DNA from: Atrichornis clamosus
Taxonomy: Eukaryota > Chordata > Aves > Passeriformes > Menuridae
Assembly (NCBI GenBank): GCA_013400975.1
Contig: WBMZ01011776.1
Location: 62,001-126,000 of the forward strand
Direction: 5' to 3'
Length of the DNA: 64,000 nucleotides
Part shown: piece after piece, positions 1-12,500 of the stretch
How the letters are laid out: each line of letters begins with the position of its first letter
Position numbering within the stretch: position 1 is the stretch's first letter
Translations under genes and position numbers: made by a program
The notes under the pieces: generated by a model
What the model saw: the letters and a program-made list of their open reading frames with translations, nothing else
Database searches by the model: none
What the model was told of the DNA's origin: nothing

Positions 1-116
1 AACAGTGCAGTTTTATAAGAATATTGACTCCAGTGCCTCACACTTTGAATGACTGCAGACAGGATTCGCAAAGAATTCTTTCTTCCTTTAGTTTTTAATT
101 GAGACGATGAAGCTTC
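1..116 (-). CDS. SPATA22: SPATA22 coding exon 6 (cut by window edge)
   Basis: Begins after TCTGAAAG|GAAGC in phase 0 and is open to base 1. It encodes EASSSQLKTKGRK followed by NSLRILSAVIQSVRHW, the start of the conserved C-terminal domain of SPATA22. Its 3' end lies outside the window. Confidence 0.85.
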
Positions 117-3100
117 CTTTCAGAGGAAGACGAAAGCTCAAGTTAGACATGCACACATTTTAATGGACAAATACACATTTATGTATTACGTTACATAGCC
201 AATATTTACATTAAAATTAAAGCATTGTTCAGAATATACAAACAACTCCCTGCCAGTTTATATGAGCAAGCTGAGGATTGTAGGTTATTACAGTATGAAA
301 ATCTCAATTCTAAATTTTCAGAAATTTAAGGGTTTACTAAGACAGCTTGGATTCATGAAAACCTCATCTTCCATCAGTTTTCTTTCTTTACTGCTTTCTT
401 CATTGTGTCTTCCTATTAACACTCCCCACAAGTTTTACCTGACTTCTGTCTTCTGGAACACAATCAAATTGGTTTTCATTCATTTTATTTTGCTGAATAT
501 TGTAGTGAAACTTATGTGCTGGACTTTGATCCTGCAGACTCCTTGCCACAGTGTTGGGTTTCACTGGCCACTGGCCAGTGTATGATTGTCTTGTTTCTGT
601 TTTGATGAGCTGAGGTGGATTACGACTGTCAGGGTATTTTTGCTGCTGGACAGTTTTCAAACTATTTGAAAGGTTCTCAAACTTTCGAATAGTTCCACTA
701 TCAGATCTTGAATCTGCTGTGTTACTTAAAGGAGTGTACTCATTTCTGTTCCTGCAATACATCATCAGACACGGTTCAGTATCACATCTGTTCCAAATAC
801 TCAGATATGTAATTATAGTATATAAAAGCATTCCATGTATTGTTGTTTTAGCTTTAAATACATCCAAACTCAAAGCACTTGAGTATACACAAAATTTACC
901 CATATACAGGAGAGTGTTTACACTGTGCATAAATCCACCTGACTCCAACAGGCCTCCAAACCTTGCTAAAATTATTGTCCTGCCCTGTGTAAAAGATCTT
1001 TCCTGACCCAAAATTCATTATTTTTTCATAACTCTAAAATAAAATAAACAAGTTTTCCTCTGAGATTTCTGATATTTCTGAATTCTTTTACCACCATCAC
1101 TGAGAAAATAATTTTACAACATACTCTACTGCTGACATAATTTCTAACACATTTCTTTATAAAGGCAGCTCAAAAATTCCTTTGTTCTCCATTCCACTTT
1201 GTCTTGTTTGAAACATTTGCTCTCTTTTTGCCATTGGAAAGGAACAGGAAGAAGGGAAGAGAGCAAAAGGACAGTTATAACATTGCCAGAAGTTTTCCTG
1301 CAAGTTCTAGGCATCTGAATCTGCCAGCTTTTCCTCAATTTATAAAAACGTTAAGAGTTCACAGTTATATTCAGTCTTGATTAAAAGTTTTTATATAAAA
1401 CAAGATGACAGAAACTTATTCGAGTCTATTGATAAATGTGATTTGGAAGTGGGCAAAACTTCAACAAATTACCAGCAAAATTCAATCAACTTTCATGGTA
1501 AGACTGAATTTTAGGCCTGATAAAAAGGTTAGATATTAAGTCTAATTAATAGGCCTCATTAGGTACACTGGAAAGGTATGTCATTGCAGTGGGGTTTGGC
1601 TCATAAGAACAACATAATTATTTAGCACTACAGTGATGATCTGAGAATTAAAAGAGTTTCTCTGAATGCTACAGGAATATGGGAAAATGTAAGATGTATT
1701 TTCACATAAGAACAAAAAGGAAGGATAACAGACATTAAAGACTCCACCAACCTGCAGGCAGCCAAGTTTTTTCCAGCATTTGCTAAATTAAACTTTGATG
1801 CATTTGGTGGTTTCATAAGGGAAGGAACCATCAGATGTTCTGTTTGGCTTTCAAAGAAAAGTTTAAAGTATCAGTGACACAGTAGCAGCTTTATTGCAAG
1901 ACATACATGGGTTGTTTGTGAAACAATTAGTATACAAATAAAAATTAAAAAGCAACAAATACCTTGCTTTTACATACCCACTGTTTGCTGCTTTCTGCAG
2001 TTCAGCCACTTCTGGGTTTGCAGCTCCCCAGCCTAATTTTCAGAAGACAAAGGATTGAATATGGATACAAATGGAAAAGACTGAAAGGTTATAGTTCTCT
2101 GTAGGGCTCCAACTCTGCTTAATGTCCCACAAACAGGCTCACACAGGAAGGAGAAAGAAAAAAAAAGGGAATGTGATCCTTTGATATTTGTAATTATAAG
2201 ACAACTTCTAACAAGTAGGTTGCTTCTCTAGACAATGGTTGTTACAAACATTAGACTTATTAGCAACAGAGACTTTATTATAAGGAAACTTTTAAACTTT
2301 ATTACAAGTAAAACATAATGAAAGCACTAAAGGCAGAATTCTGCACCGTTCTTTTCAAGCCCAATTTGAAGAACAGAAGTTCCTTTCTGAACTACAAGAA
2401 AGGCGTCTTACAAATGTTTCTTCTTGTAACACAGGACTTGAATGTTGATTGAAATCAACTGAAAACAAAAGGTCAGTTTCAAGAGACTCTATTTAAATGC
2501 CAGTGCTACTTCATTCTCCATCACACAAAGAGTCAAACTCCCTCTAGGCACAAAGTATAAAAAGCTCGATTGTATTGAGGAGAAAGAAATTTCCTGGAGG
2601 ACAATTTTTAAATAATGAACTTTTCAGAAATAGATATAAAGGATGCATATAGTTCTCGATAAAGACAATGTCTGATTTCACAGAATACAATCAGGAAGTT
2701 AAGATTTATTTGGATTTAGAGCCAGTAAAAACAAAACAACTTATCTTATTTACCAAATGATGGGGGAGAGAAGTCGTAAAAACGAGTCCCAGAACCAGCA
2801 CCTGGCTCATTTTTAAGTGGATTTGAGGTGAGGGGCTGTCTAGTTCTTTTTTTCTGATTGAACAGTGGTACAGGCAGACAACCTAAAATTAAAATTCAAA
2901 TAATAATACCATATTAATAGCAAAAGGATACACAGTCTACACTTAAAATACATAAATAAAAAAAACTATGTTACATTACCTACAGAAACCACATTTCATA
3001 AAGACATAACAGCCCATTCTCTCACAAAATTTGTATTCCCAGCCATCTGTCCTGCACATAATCCTGTGAATGAAACCTTTCCCGGAGTAACCAGTTTCCT

Positions 3101-3340
3101 GAATCCATCCAAAGTCTTGCCCTGTGCTGCAACAGGTAACCCATGCAAGTCCACTCACGAAATGGGGATATAGAGCTGAATATCCTGCCTGAATACTGCA
3201 TGTGTATATATATATATATATATATATACACATACACACATACATATATATAAAAGCATAATGAGGTGAGAATGAGAAAGCACAGAAGGGCTGGTACCTG
3301 CTGTGCTGCGAGTTGAGGTGTCAGCTGAACTCCTTTTCAT
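1..3340 (-). CDS. SPATA22: SPATA22, 5' coding exons (gene continues off the left edge)
   Basis: Meiosis-specific protein that in mammals partners with MEIOB and RPA on single-stranded DNA during homologous recombination in germ cells. Six coding exons are visible in transcript order: 3340-3298, 2882-2754, 2032-1978, 1847-1752, 751-439 and 116-1 (cut by the window). Phases run 1, 1, 2, 2, 0. The start MKRSSADTSTRSTAG and the following LFNQKKRTRQPLTSNPL closely match the mammalian N-terminus. The fifth exon carries the QQQK and NPP landmarks, and the sixth carries NSLRILSAVIQS, the start of the conserved C-terminal domain. About 250 residues are present against 363 in human, so the end is missing. 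The middle of the protein is poorly conserved, so the junction between exons 4 and 5 rests mainly on matching phase. The gene lies head-to-head with ASPA. Confidence 0.88.
439..751 (-). CDS. SPATA22: SPATA22 coding exon 5
   Basis: 313 bases, acceptor TTGCAG|GAAC, donor AGTCAG|GTAAAA, phase 2 to 0. Polar, glutamine-rich linker sequence including LKTVQQQKYPDSRNPPQL and a VPED motif near the end, both with mammalian counterparts. Confidence 0.85.
1752..1847 (-). CDS. SPATA22: SPATA22 coding exon 4
   Basis: 96 bases, acceptor GAAAG|CC, donor CTGCAG|GTTGGT, phase 2 to 2. It encodes QTEHLMVPSLMKPPNASKF and onward, which aligns with the human GQIPHSVSRPLRSQ region. The acceptor was chosen because a nearer AACAG would put a stop in frame. 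Confidence 0.75.
1978..2032 (-). CDS. SPATA22: SPATA22 coding exon 3
   Basis: 55 bases, acceptor AATTAG|GC, donor AGTGG|GTATGT, phase 1 to 2. It encodes WGAANPEVAELQKAANS, matching the mammalian W-x-x-VNPE segment. Confidence 0.82.
2754..2882 (-). CDS. SPATA22: SPATA22 coding exon 2
   Basis: 129 bases, acceptor TTTTAG|GT and donor TTTG|GTAAAT, phase 1 to 1. It encodes CLPVPLFNQKKRTRQ and PLTSNPLK, the best conserved N-terminal stretch of SPATA22. Confidence 0.88.
3196..3252. repeat. (TA)n/(CA) microsatellite in SPATA22 intron
   Basis: Run of alternating TA followed by CACATA-type units, about 50 bases downstream of the SPATA22 exon 1 donor. Likely length-polymorphic. Confidence 0.9.
3298..3340 (-). 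CDS. SPATA22: SPATA22 coding exon 1
   Basis: ATG at 3340-3338; 43 coding bases ending in phase 1 at a GCAG|GTACC donor. It encodes MKRSSADTSTRSTA plus the first base of a glycine codon, as in mammals. Upstream UTR probably continues in the same exon. Confidence 0.88.
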
Positions 3341-3594
3341 TTCTTTGCTGAATCTTAACAGGCAACAGTGTACTGATTACGCCAAATTTGCTGTATGGAA
3401 GTTAGATAAGCAAAGTAAGCTAATTAATGCTGTAAACACATCCAAATTTCACGTGATTTTATGGCAGTTTCTCTTCACTCTCCGGACCCAGTGACCGGCA
3501 TAATTTCAAACACAAGCCTAGAACACTGAAGCAGCTGTACTGAATTTAGAAGAACCACAGACACACATACATAATGTGCAATTGCTTTTTTGCA

Positions 3595-3850
3595 GATCCG
3601 AGGCCCTGAGGGACCGGGCTGAGGGTCAGGGCCGGGCTGAGGGTCCGGGCTGAGGGTCAGCCCTGAGGCGAAGCCCGCCAAAAATAACGGACACTCCGCC
3701 GCGCGCTCGCGCATCGCCCCATGCGAAAATGGCGGGAAAGCGCTGCCCGCTGCTGCTGAGGGGACGGCGGGAGCGGCCGGTCCCCGCTGGGAGGAAAGGG
3801 CAGCTCGCAGCAACCCTTTAATCACCCCTCTGTGGGATTTCACTAATTAC
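3595..3850. promoter_or_regulatory. CpG-rich segment, probable SPATA22 promoter
   Basis: A short GC-rich block with many CpGs in otherwise AT-rich DNA, lying 250-500 bases upstream of the SPATA22 ATG. It contains GGCGGGAAA (3731-3739), which fits the E2F/E2F6 consensus, and a GC-rich tandem repeat at its left edge. Its place upstream of a minus-strand gene suggests it holds the SPATA22 start site. A first noncoding exon could not be defined from sequence alone. Confidence 0.6.
3609..3667. repeat. GC-rich tandem repeat at promoter edge
   Basis: Three or so imperfect copies of a unit built on CCGGGCTGAGGGTC, partly merged with GGGCTGAGGGTCAG. It abuts the CpG-rich segment. Confidence 0.75.
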
Positions 3851-4161
3851 TCCCGCCCCCAAGGAACTGGTGTAGTGCCACCCTCAGAGAAGCCGGGGCA
3901 GGAGCTAAATCTCCAAAAATGTGTGGTCACAAACGTGGCTGTAAATAAAACTAACTGCGTTCTTCACCCTGTTTGTCGCTTCAGCCGCTCTTCTGGCTTT
4001 TTTCACGTGGCTGGTTTCAATCGTGTAGGTCCTGACTGGGTCCTGTTTAAAATCTGAGTGTTTGGCATGATTGGATCCTATCCTGGTATAGTAGTCCTTT
4101 CCCTTTCAGCCCTGAAAGGCTGTGGTGAGCCATCTTACACTTCTTATATGTCTACACATCT

Positions 4162-4162
<1 letters not shown>

Positions 4163-4217
<55 letters not shown>

Positions 4218-4218
4218 C
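4163..4218. repeat. (CT)n(TA)n microsatellite
   Basis: About 17 CT units running directly into about 9 TA units. Confidence 0.95.
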
Positions 4219-6324
4219 TTTAAGATTTTAATACCCAGGCTTCATTTCATTTACATTATTACATACGTTTTTCAGCTCATGACACATTTCAAGCTTTCAG
4301 AAGCTCTCCTAAATGTGTGTAGTACATCAAACCAATCTGAATTCTTAATAAACTAAATATGCTACATCCTTTTTCAGAGTGTAAGTATTGGCAAAGCATG
4401 GGAATACGGGATGGTTCCTGGTGTTTAACTGTGAAGAGTGAAAACTTTCCATGTGTCTGTATTCATCCCCAAATTGATGGGTCCTGGGAGTCCAGGAGTT
4501 AAAGGAGTTTGTACGGTAACTGCTCTCAGGGGATAAAAGAAGCTTCCATGGATTTAGTTCCTAAACTCATGTTTGGAAATTCACTGCCTCTGTCCTAAGA
4601 ACTCTCTTCTTAGGAGACAAACTTCTTGCATGTTAAGTGAGGTAAGCGTACTGACGATATCTGTGTTTCATTCAGCTTTTTGGAAGGAATTACAACCATT
4701 GCAGTGCCAGCAGCAATACAAAACAAACTATATGTTCTAGCCCTGCATGTTTGCATTTTGCCATTTACTCTTCAAACTGCTGTGTTTTAATTCAGCAAAC
4801 TCACATTCAGAGCATTAGTTGTGTTTTGGTTTAGTGTGTCACTCACCATTCTGGCACTGCCGCTGAAGAGATGGGGGTCAAAGGACAGTGCAGACTGTCC
4901 AGTGCTGTAAAATGCAACTTTACTGCTTTGTTTAATAAATTACTTACTCTGATTAAATATCTGACAGCTCCTAAGTACAGAGTAATACAGTTGAGTGTTT
5001 AAGTAAACAGTCTCTCTGTATTAACTCACTGTAAGGTTCAGCAAATCTGATTGCAGAAGCTGAAATAGAGAGCAACTTTTGTAGAAATTATGTTCCTGGC
5101 AGAATTTGTCTCGATAAATCCTATGTTTAGCTTTTCCTAGACCTACAGTCTGTCAGCTTGGGTTATAAAGCCTCTCCCAGGCACTAGCCAAATACTCTCT
5201 GTCACTGGAGTATAATCTTAATAAAAAGGAATTGTTCAATAAACATTATTTATTCTCTTGCAATCTAACATTTGTTATGCTTATATCATGTTTCGGATAC
5301 CAATTGCAAATTCTTCTGTCATTCACAGCAACAAAACTTATTCCTCTCTTAGTAAGAGCTTTTACTCTAAATGCTTTGATTCTCAGGATGGAAGTTACAG
5401 CTGCTCTTTGGCTTAAGCTTCAGAAGCCTTTCTAAACGCTTTTGGAAATGGAAGAAAAGTTGCTGACTAAAGCTTTTTGGGGAGAGAACAGAACTATTGT
5501 CCCATCGCGGTCTAGATCTGTTTCCTTTTTAATAAGAGACTGCAGAAGTTAGAGGGTTGTGCCTGGCAAAGTTGTTTCAATGCGTTAGAGGTCTGTGTTA
5601 GCAGATCCTGAGATAGAACTGGAGCCAGAACACTGGGTAAGTCAGTGGTGGATAAACTGCAATGTAATTTCAGCTCGTGTTCCTTCTAATCACTGTTCTT
5701 CACATTTCTAAAACAAAAAAGGTTGTACAAGCCATGACATGCTTTGAGGAACTCAGCTGTTCTTGGCTTTTTAGAGAAAATACTTGATGTTTCAGCATTA
5801 TGTGCTGGACTAGAGCCAAGATATGATTCTTATTTTGCTGGTTTTGCAGACTTTAAATCATTCTGCCCTTTGTATACTGTAATACTTATGTAACTTCAAA
5901 CGTATATGAGAATACCTGTTAGTGCAAACATGCCAGAGGTATTTAAGTGTAAAAAAAAGTCTTTTATACTGTTCATTAGTACAGGATTTCCCTATATATC
6001 ATATATTAATAAAGACTGCCCGGAGTTAACTTTTGGACTGTGTAACAGTGCCATTAACAGCCTTGGAGATGTTACTAAATATGGAAACTGAAGGGGAGGC
6101 TCCTTGGGAAGGAGGTGGGTCAGGTTGGAAAATCCCGCCTCAAAGCTGGAGTCCGAAACTGTTGGAGAAATGTTCATGCACTTTCTTTTGCATCTGACCT
6201 AAACAGAAGAAAATCTCCTATTGAAAAGAATTTTTTTTTTTTACATTTTCCCCCAGAGACAGAAGTTTTCCTTTAGCATTATTCTGTGCTTTGCCCTCAG
6301 CAATTGTTGGAGCCGCTGGAGATC

Positions 6325-6551
6325 ATGACCTGCTCGTGCGCTCCGGTGAGACGGGTCGGGCTCTTCGGGGGCACCCACGGCAATGAATTGTCGGGGGTGT
6401 TCCTGGTCAAGCACTGGCAGGAGCACGGAGCTGAGATCCAAAGACCAGGAGTGGCAGTGAAACCATTCCTCACCAACCCCAGAGCTGTGGAGAAGTGCAC
6501 CAGATACATTGACTGTGATCTCAACCGGGTTTTTGACCCTGATAATCTTGG
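6325..6551 (+). CDS. ASPA: ASPA coding exon 1
   Basis: ATG at 6325; 227 coding bases to a TTGG|GTAAGA donor, phase 2. Contains [17 protein letters not shown] (zinc ligands) and [13 protein letters not shown]. Confidence 0.97.
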
Positions 6552-9500
6552 GTAAGAGCGGTTGTGCTTTCTGTTCTTTTCCTTTCCTAGTTTTTTAAAA
6601 TTCAGTCCTTTCCAGATTAAAATGTTAACGCAAGTTCCACTACTGCCTTAACAGTGCAGGCACATAACTGAAATTACTGACCTTTAACCCAAAAAAGAAC
6701 AAATTGCATGAGTGTTAACAGCTTCATTTCTATTGCTGGTAGAATGGGTCTCAAACCAACACATTATCTTAAACAGCATTTTAAATTAGTACTACATGAG
6801 CTGCATTTGTGTGAATTGAAGTATCACTGTTCTGAGTTACAAAGTCATTATTTCTCAGGTCTTGTGCAATTCAGTTTTGGACCTTGTCTGAATACAATTA
6901 GACTTGCAAGAAATAGCAGATAAAAGCAGTTTACACACAGACATCTGAGTACCTGAAAGAATGGCACAGGAATCAGGGAAGTGTATTTAATTTCAGTTAC
7001 ATACAGTAAAATGTGAAAACTTGAAATTAGCTAAATTTAATAAATAATCTATTCTGTGGCAAAAGGATAGCCAAAAAATCTCCATAATTTAATTGACTCA
7101 TTATTTAGGAGAAATACAATCTATAATTACTGTAAAATAGTAACTGATTCTACATTTTTAATAGGATTTGATGTTTTTGTTCTTTTGAGACATCTAGATG
7201 TGTACTTTGCTACCTAAACATTCTTATGCTTGGTATAGTTGCTAACCAGGCAATTCTGTTTCAGAAAAGTTTTAATGGTAAAGGTGAATATCACAGAAAG
7301 AAATAATTATTGTATATGTTTTGTAAGCACAGTTAACCTACACATCTGGCTTTTCATCTTAGAACTTTGTTGTTGATTATTATACCTAAGATAAACAGAT
7401 GTTAACACATAAGCGTTGAGGCCATTCTTTTAATTGTTTACTTAGGAAAGACATACCCAAAAAAAGTGGTTTTGTTTGTTTTCAGCTGCTTTGAACATGG
7501 AACACTTGAAAAAACAGTAGATTAAGACACCTGCAAGTTGTCTTAGTTTTTTAACTAATATTTCTTAGTAAATCCTGTGAAGTTGCCTGGTCCTATTACA
7601 GCACTCATGAGTGCTTGGAGTACCTTCTCCATGTCCCTTAAGAATAAAACCTTCAAGACTACAAATGATTTTACAAAGTAAGAAGAAGGGGAGTGAAATC
7701 CTAATATTATTGAAAGTAATGGTGGAAGTCCCATAGAAGAAATATTAAGTCCCAATAAGAAGAAGTATAAAGTCCCATTAAGTCCCAATAATAATAAATA
7801 AGTCTTATGTGAAGAAATGTTGAATGTCAAAGACAGATCTAAAGAATACAGAGGTAGATTTTGTGATATACAGAGTCATAAAATTAGGAAAAGGAGCTTG
7901 AGGGGCTCATGTAAAAAATTCTAATTCTCCTCCCTCACACCAGTAGATCAACTGCATGTTGACATTCTTGATAGATTATATCTTGTGATTTCTAATGATC
8001 CAGCAGTGGTGATCCCATTAATTTTCCTCAGCAACCTCTTCTGATGCCTAAATATCCCTGCAATTATAAGGTGTTTTGTTAGCATTTAACAAAACTTCCC
8101 TTATGCAACATAATACCAGTATTTCCTACAAAAATAAAACATTACAAAGCTTGAGTTGTATTGAGAAAGAAAACTGAATTTAGTGCAGAAGATGTAGGCG
8201 TGTCTGTGTTGTACTTGGGTGGTGTCCCAAGCCTGTCATCCAACTGGATTTACTGTCCTTAGGGACCAGGTCTGAGGCTGCAGGAGCCTTGGACACTGTT
8301 ATTACATGGGATTGATGTGTGTGTGTCATAGATCAGGGTCCTACAGAGCCCTCACACAGATTTGAAGTGAATCCCAAACCTTTCCTTAGGCTAAGACCAT
8401 TTTCTGAAGCATAGTACAGGCATGGTCACCGGAAATTACAAATATTAAAACTTCGGAGGAACAGATTTGAGGTAGGAAAATTGTCACTGAGCTTTGAGAA
8501 TCAGGAGGCTCAAAGCAACAGACTGTAAAAGTCTGATCAGATTATGAGAAGATAAAAAATAAAACAAGTTACAAAAGACCTCGAGAGTGATGTCCAAGGC
8601 AAGAAACATCATGGACTGATGTCTGAATGTGGGCTTCAGTAGGAGGTGAATCCAGTCTTGGAAGTGCTCTAAGTTGTTGATAAATCTTTGGCTAGTTTTA
8701 TGCATAGGGGGAAATTTGGGGATGGAAAGAAATACGAGAGAAGTAAATAGATTAGATTAAATAATTCTAATACCCTTCTGCACAAGACACATAACAGTAA
8801 GACGTGTGTAACAACCATACTTGCTTTCTTCAACAAATTCAGCCAATTTTAAGTTTGATAATTAAATAGGTGGTTTCAGCTCCAGTCAATTATAGAACTA
8901 AAGTGAAAAGAAAAGGCTAATACATATTTTGTTGACTGTAAAGCCATGGAATGAGCTTACTAATTTCTTTGTACTGATATTAACAGCAGGCCAGTGGTGG
9001 AAGATATTCCATATGAAGTGAGGAGGGCTCAGGAAATCAATCATATATTTGGTCCCAAAGGTAGTGATGATGCCTATGACCTTATTTTTGACCTTCACAA
9101 CACCACTTCTAACATGGGTGGTACCCTTATTCTTGAAAACTCCAGGGATGACTTTACAATTCAAATGGTTCATTATATCAAGGTAAAACTAATTTAAATG
9201 AACTATTAAAATAGATTATTAGATGTAATGTTGTATTACTATATATTATTTTGTAGTTTCTTTAAATATATGATTTTTTAAAATGCAAAACTGTTTAAAA
9301 TATTTCATTACTCATAGGATGAACTTTTTAAATCAAAGGTAATTAATAATTTGATTATAATATCAGGTAATTCAGATTTAAACTCATCATAATCTTCATG
9401 TATTAAAATGAGCATTAGTAAGACTGATGTGCAAAGAGGAATACTTAGAATAACATCTATGAAAATTAATGCAATTTAATCTGCTTTCACATTGATCTGT

Positions 9501-12500
9501 CAGGAGCTTGGATAAATTTGGGTCACACATGCCAAATAGTTAAACATTAATTTCATTAAATAAAGATATGTAAAAAATAATGGAAGTAGGTAATGACAAA
9601 TGTTCCCTTCATCAGTGATGTGTCTCTAGAAGCTGTTTGATTCTGCTGTTCCTGAAGCTGATAAGTTTTGGTAGAGAGAGGTTTATAAAAGTGCTGTTTT
9701 CAGCATAATCTGGTTGAATTCTAGTGACCTGGACAATGACTGGTGGAATCCAGGTTAGACCAATGGTGTGGAATTTTAATTTCTTTTTTTCCTTAGAAAC
9801 AAGGTATTTTAAAACAGTTTTCTCCTTATTTCATGTATTCTGTTTAAATGTTTATAAAAATATCTGAAAAACTAGAAAGCTTATGACTAAAATTGTATGA
9901 AGAGTAATGGTTGGCAGTCATCAAGAAAAGGGTCAAGCAGCAAAAATGCCAATAAAGAAAATTCAAATAAGGCTTAATTCACAATCTATGTCCTAATAAG
10001 AGAATTGGAGTCTAACCCCAAATAAAATAGTTGAAATCTGCTTTTTGGTATTTTGATTCTAAGTTTTGGAACCGTGCTGAGGAGATTTTTCTCTGCTGGC
10101 AGTTCAGGACTAGAACTGTGCTCAGTTCAGGTTCAGTGGAGCTGCCTGGCATCAGTTAATGGAACAGACACCAACAAACACAGCTTTGTGCTTTTTCTAA
10201 AGATGTCCTACTTCCTTGAGGGCCTTGGAATAAAGGCAACATATTGAAGACATTGTGTAAATCACTTCTGCATCAGCAATCTTTTGTGGCACAACATTTT
10301 AAAACTATTTGCATAACAAAGGCATTTTAAAACCATCTCCACAGAATGCTTTGGCTCCACAAGCTTGTCCTGTTCTGCTGATTGAACATCCCAGCCTGAA
10401 ATATGCAACAACTCGATCTGTAGCAAAACATCCTGTTGGTAAATATGAAATCTAAAGACTATTAAATGATTTAAAAATATGGCTGTTTTCAGATGTGTTC
10501 AGTTCACTGCATTATGCAGAATGCTCTGATCACCCGTAGCTGTTTGTCTGACAATATATTTACCAAATTGAATGTATATGATTATCTATTCTTCTGAAGA
10601 CTTCTGATTTACAGAATCAGAGTTCTGGCTTAAAAAGTACAGAAGCCAGATGGAAATTCTTAAACTCAATTAACCCACTTTTTGCAGAAAATGTTTATAT
10701 AATATGAGGAGAAGGAGGAAGTAACAGCTTCAGAAGAGCAATGTTTATGTCCTCTAAATAAGCCTTGGCTGGTTGTTAGCCAGGAAGAGATGATGTGGTA
10801 AAGGAAGGGGGAACTGATATACTGCATGGAAGTGGTCTACTTTCTCATTTATGGAATCATAACAACAAAAAATCATATTAAATAATGAGTTCTCTGAAAT
10901 GCAGCATGAATATATAAGATGAGGAAAAGAATAAGAGAAAGCAATATATACATATAGTTACTCTCTCCTACCCTCATAGCACACTCAAAAATGCACATAC
11001 AGTTCTTTAACTGACCCTGACTGGTGAGCTGAATTACTTGCTTGCCTTAAGAACTACTCTGTGCCTTACAGTCCCCCTTAAACATTAAACACTGCCCCTC
11101 AGACATCTCTGTTTGATGTGCAATGTGAGCATGTAGTGTATTATGGTGACATGAAGTGACATTAATCATCTCCCTCACCTCCAAACAGGTGTCGAGGTGG
11201 GGCCCCAGCCACAAGGTGTTGCTAGAGCTGATATTTTGGACAAAATGAGGAAGATTGTCAAACATGGCCTGGATTTTGTGCAACTTTTTAATGAAGGTAA
11301 TAAGATTATAGTCTCCTGTGTCATGTCAGTGGACTATTTCAGGAGAATATTTTAAAAAAATAGGTTGGGCTACAATATTTTACAGTTAAACAGGTAAAAG
11401 GAGGCGGTGGAGAATTGTTCTCTAAAACTAAAGTCAGACCTGTGCACTAGCTAAAATACACTCTGACAAAAGAGGTGTTTAAAATTCTTTCAGAGTACAT
11501 TTTGTCAGTGGGGTTTTTCTGGAAGTAGAAGGAAAATAATGCAGTTATGCATGTCAGAATTTCCATTACTGTGCTGGAGTGGTAAGGATTAAATACCACT
11601 GATAGCATTTTGTGCTGTGCAACACCAGCAAACACAGGCCTTTCATTGATTTTTTCATCTACAAAACAGGTAAGTTTTTAAGTTGACAGCAAAAAGTCAC
11701 ACTTCAGCAGCAAATTTAGACCTGGACCTCATATGGCACAATAAATGACTGGACCCCATCTTTCTGCAGCTTGGCTTTGAGGGGACAACCTCATGATTTG
11801 AGCCATTCTAGAGAGAATAAATAATGCAATGTTCTTTTTAACAGGCAGTTTTTCATTTTGACATTAAATTACATTTATTCTTCCTAGGAAAGGAATTTCC
11901 ACCATGCATAATCGAGGTTTTTAAAATAATGGAGAAAGTAGATTATCCCAGGAATAAGAATGGTGAAATTATTGCAATTATTCATCCTAAACTACAGGTA
12001 AATTCTAGAATAGTTTCCATTTGTGACATTTTCTACTTATTCCTGTGTTGCTTCTGCTACATTGTTGTATATTTTAGTAATAAATATTTAAAATGCCAAT
12101 ATTGCCAATGGCTTTTATTGAATACTTCAGGTCTTCCCTAGGGTTAAGTTCTCTCACTAAGGTCATACATACAGTATATTTCAGGAACTGCCCTGGGAAT
12201 CACTGAATCTTAAATCACTAAAAAGAAAAAGACAATAGGATAGCTTCTATTTTAAAATATAAATCTAATTTTGAACTCTAAAATGAGGGTGTGTTTTCAA
12301 TCAATTGTGAGCATCGGCAGTTTCCTTTTAGTACATTTACCAGTGAATTCTCTACAAGCCTGAAAACAAGGAGCAGAAACCCAAAATTACATATTAAGAT
12401 TAAAAGTAATTATTTTTAAAGCATTTGCCATAAACTGCAGAAATTAGCATAATTAGCATAAACTCAGGAATCACATAAAATACACAAAAACTTGAAAGTA

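Larger units (their letters stand above)
3341..6324. other. Head-to-head intergenic interval SPATA22-ASPA
   Basis: Space between the two divergent start codons. It holds the CpG-rich segment, two CACGTG E-boxes (3450-3455, within TCACGTGA; and 4004-4009), a CT/TA microsatellite, and otherwise unremarkable AT-rich sequence with no supportable gene. Just upstream of the ASPA ATG, a T-run followed by CCCCCAG (to 6255) and a second CCCTCAG (to 6300) could serve as a 5' UTR acceptor. Confidence 0.6.

Noticed and set aside
1144..1338. Minus-strand open frame with a W-x14-W spacing like a SPATA22 segment, as an extra SPATA22 exon
   Set aside because: It ends in stops, has no acceptor in the needed place (a pyrimidine tract without AG), and exons 1752-1847 and 439-751 already join in phase.
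8990..9182. ASPA exon 2 starting at 8990
   Set aside because: Keeps frame but is one residue short of the human spacing; 8987 gives the 196-base exon found in human.
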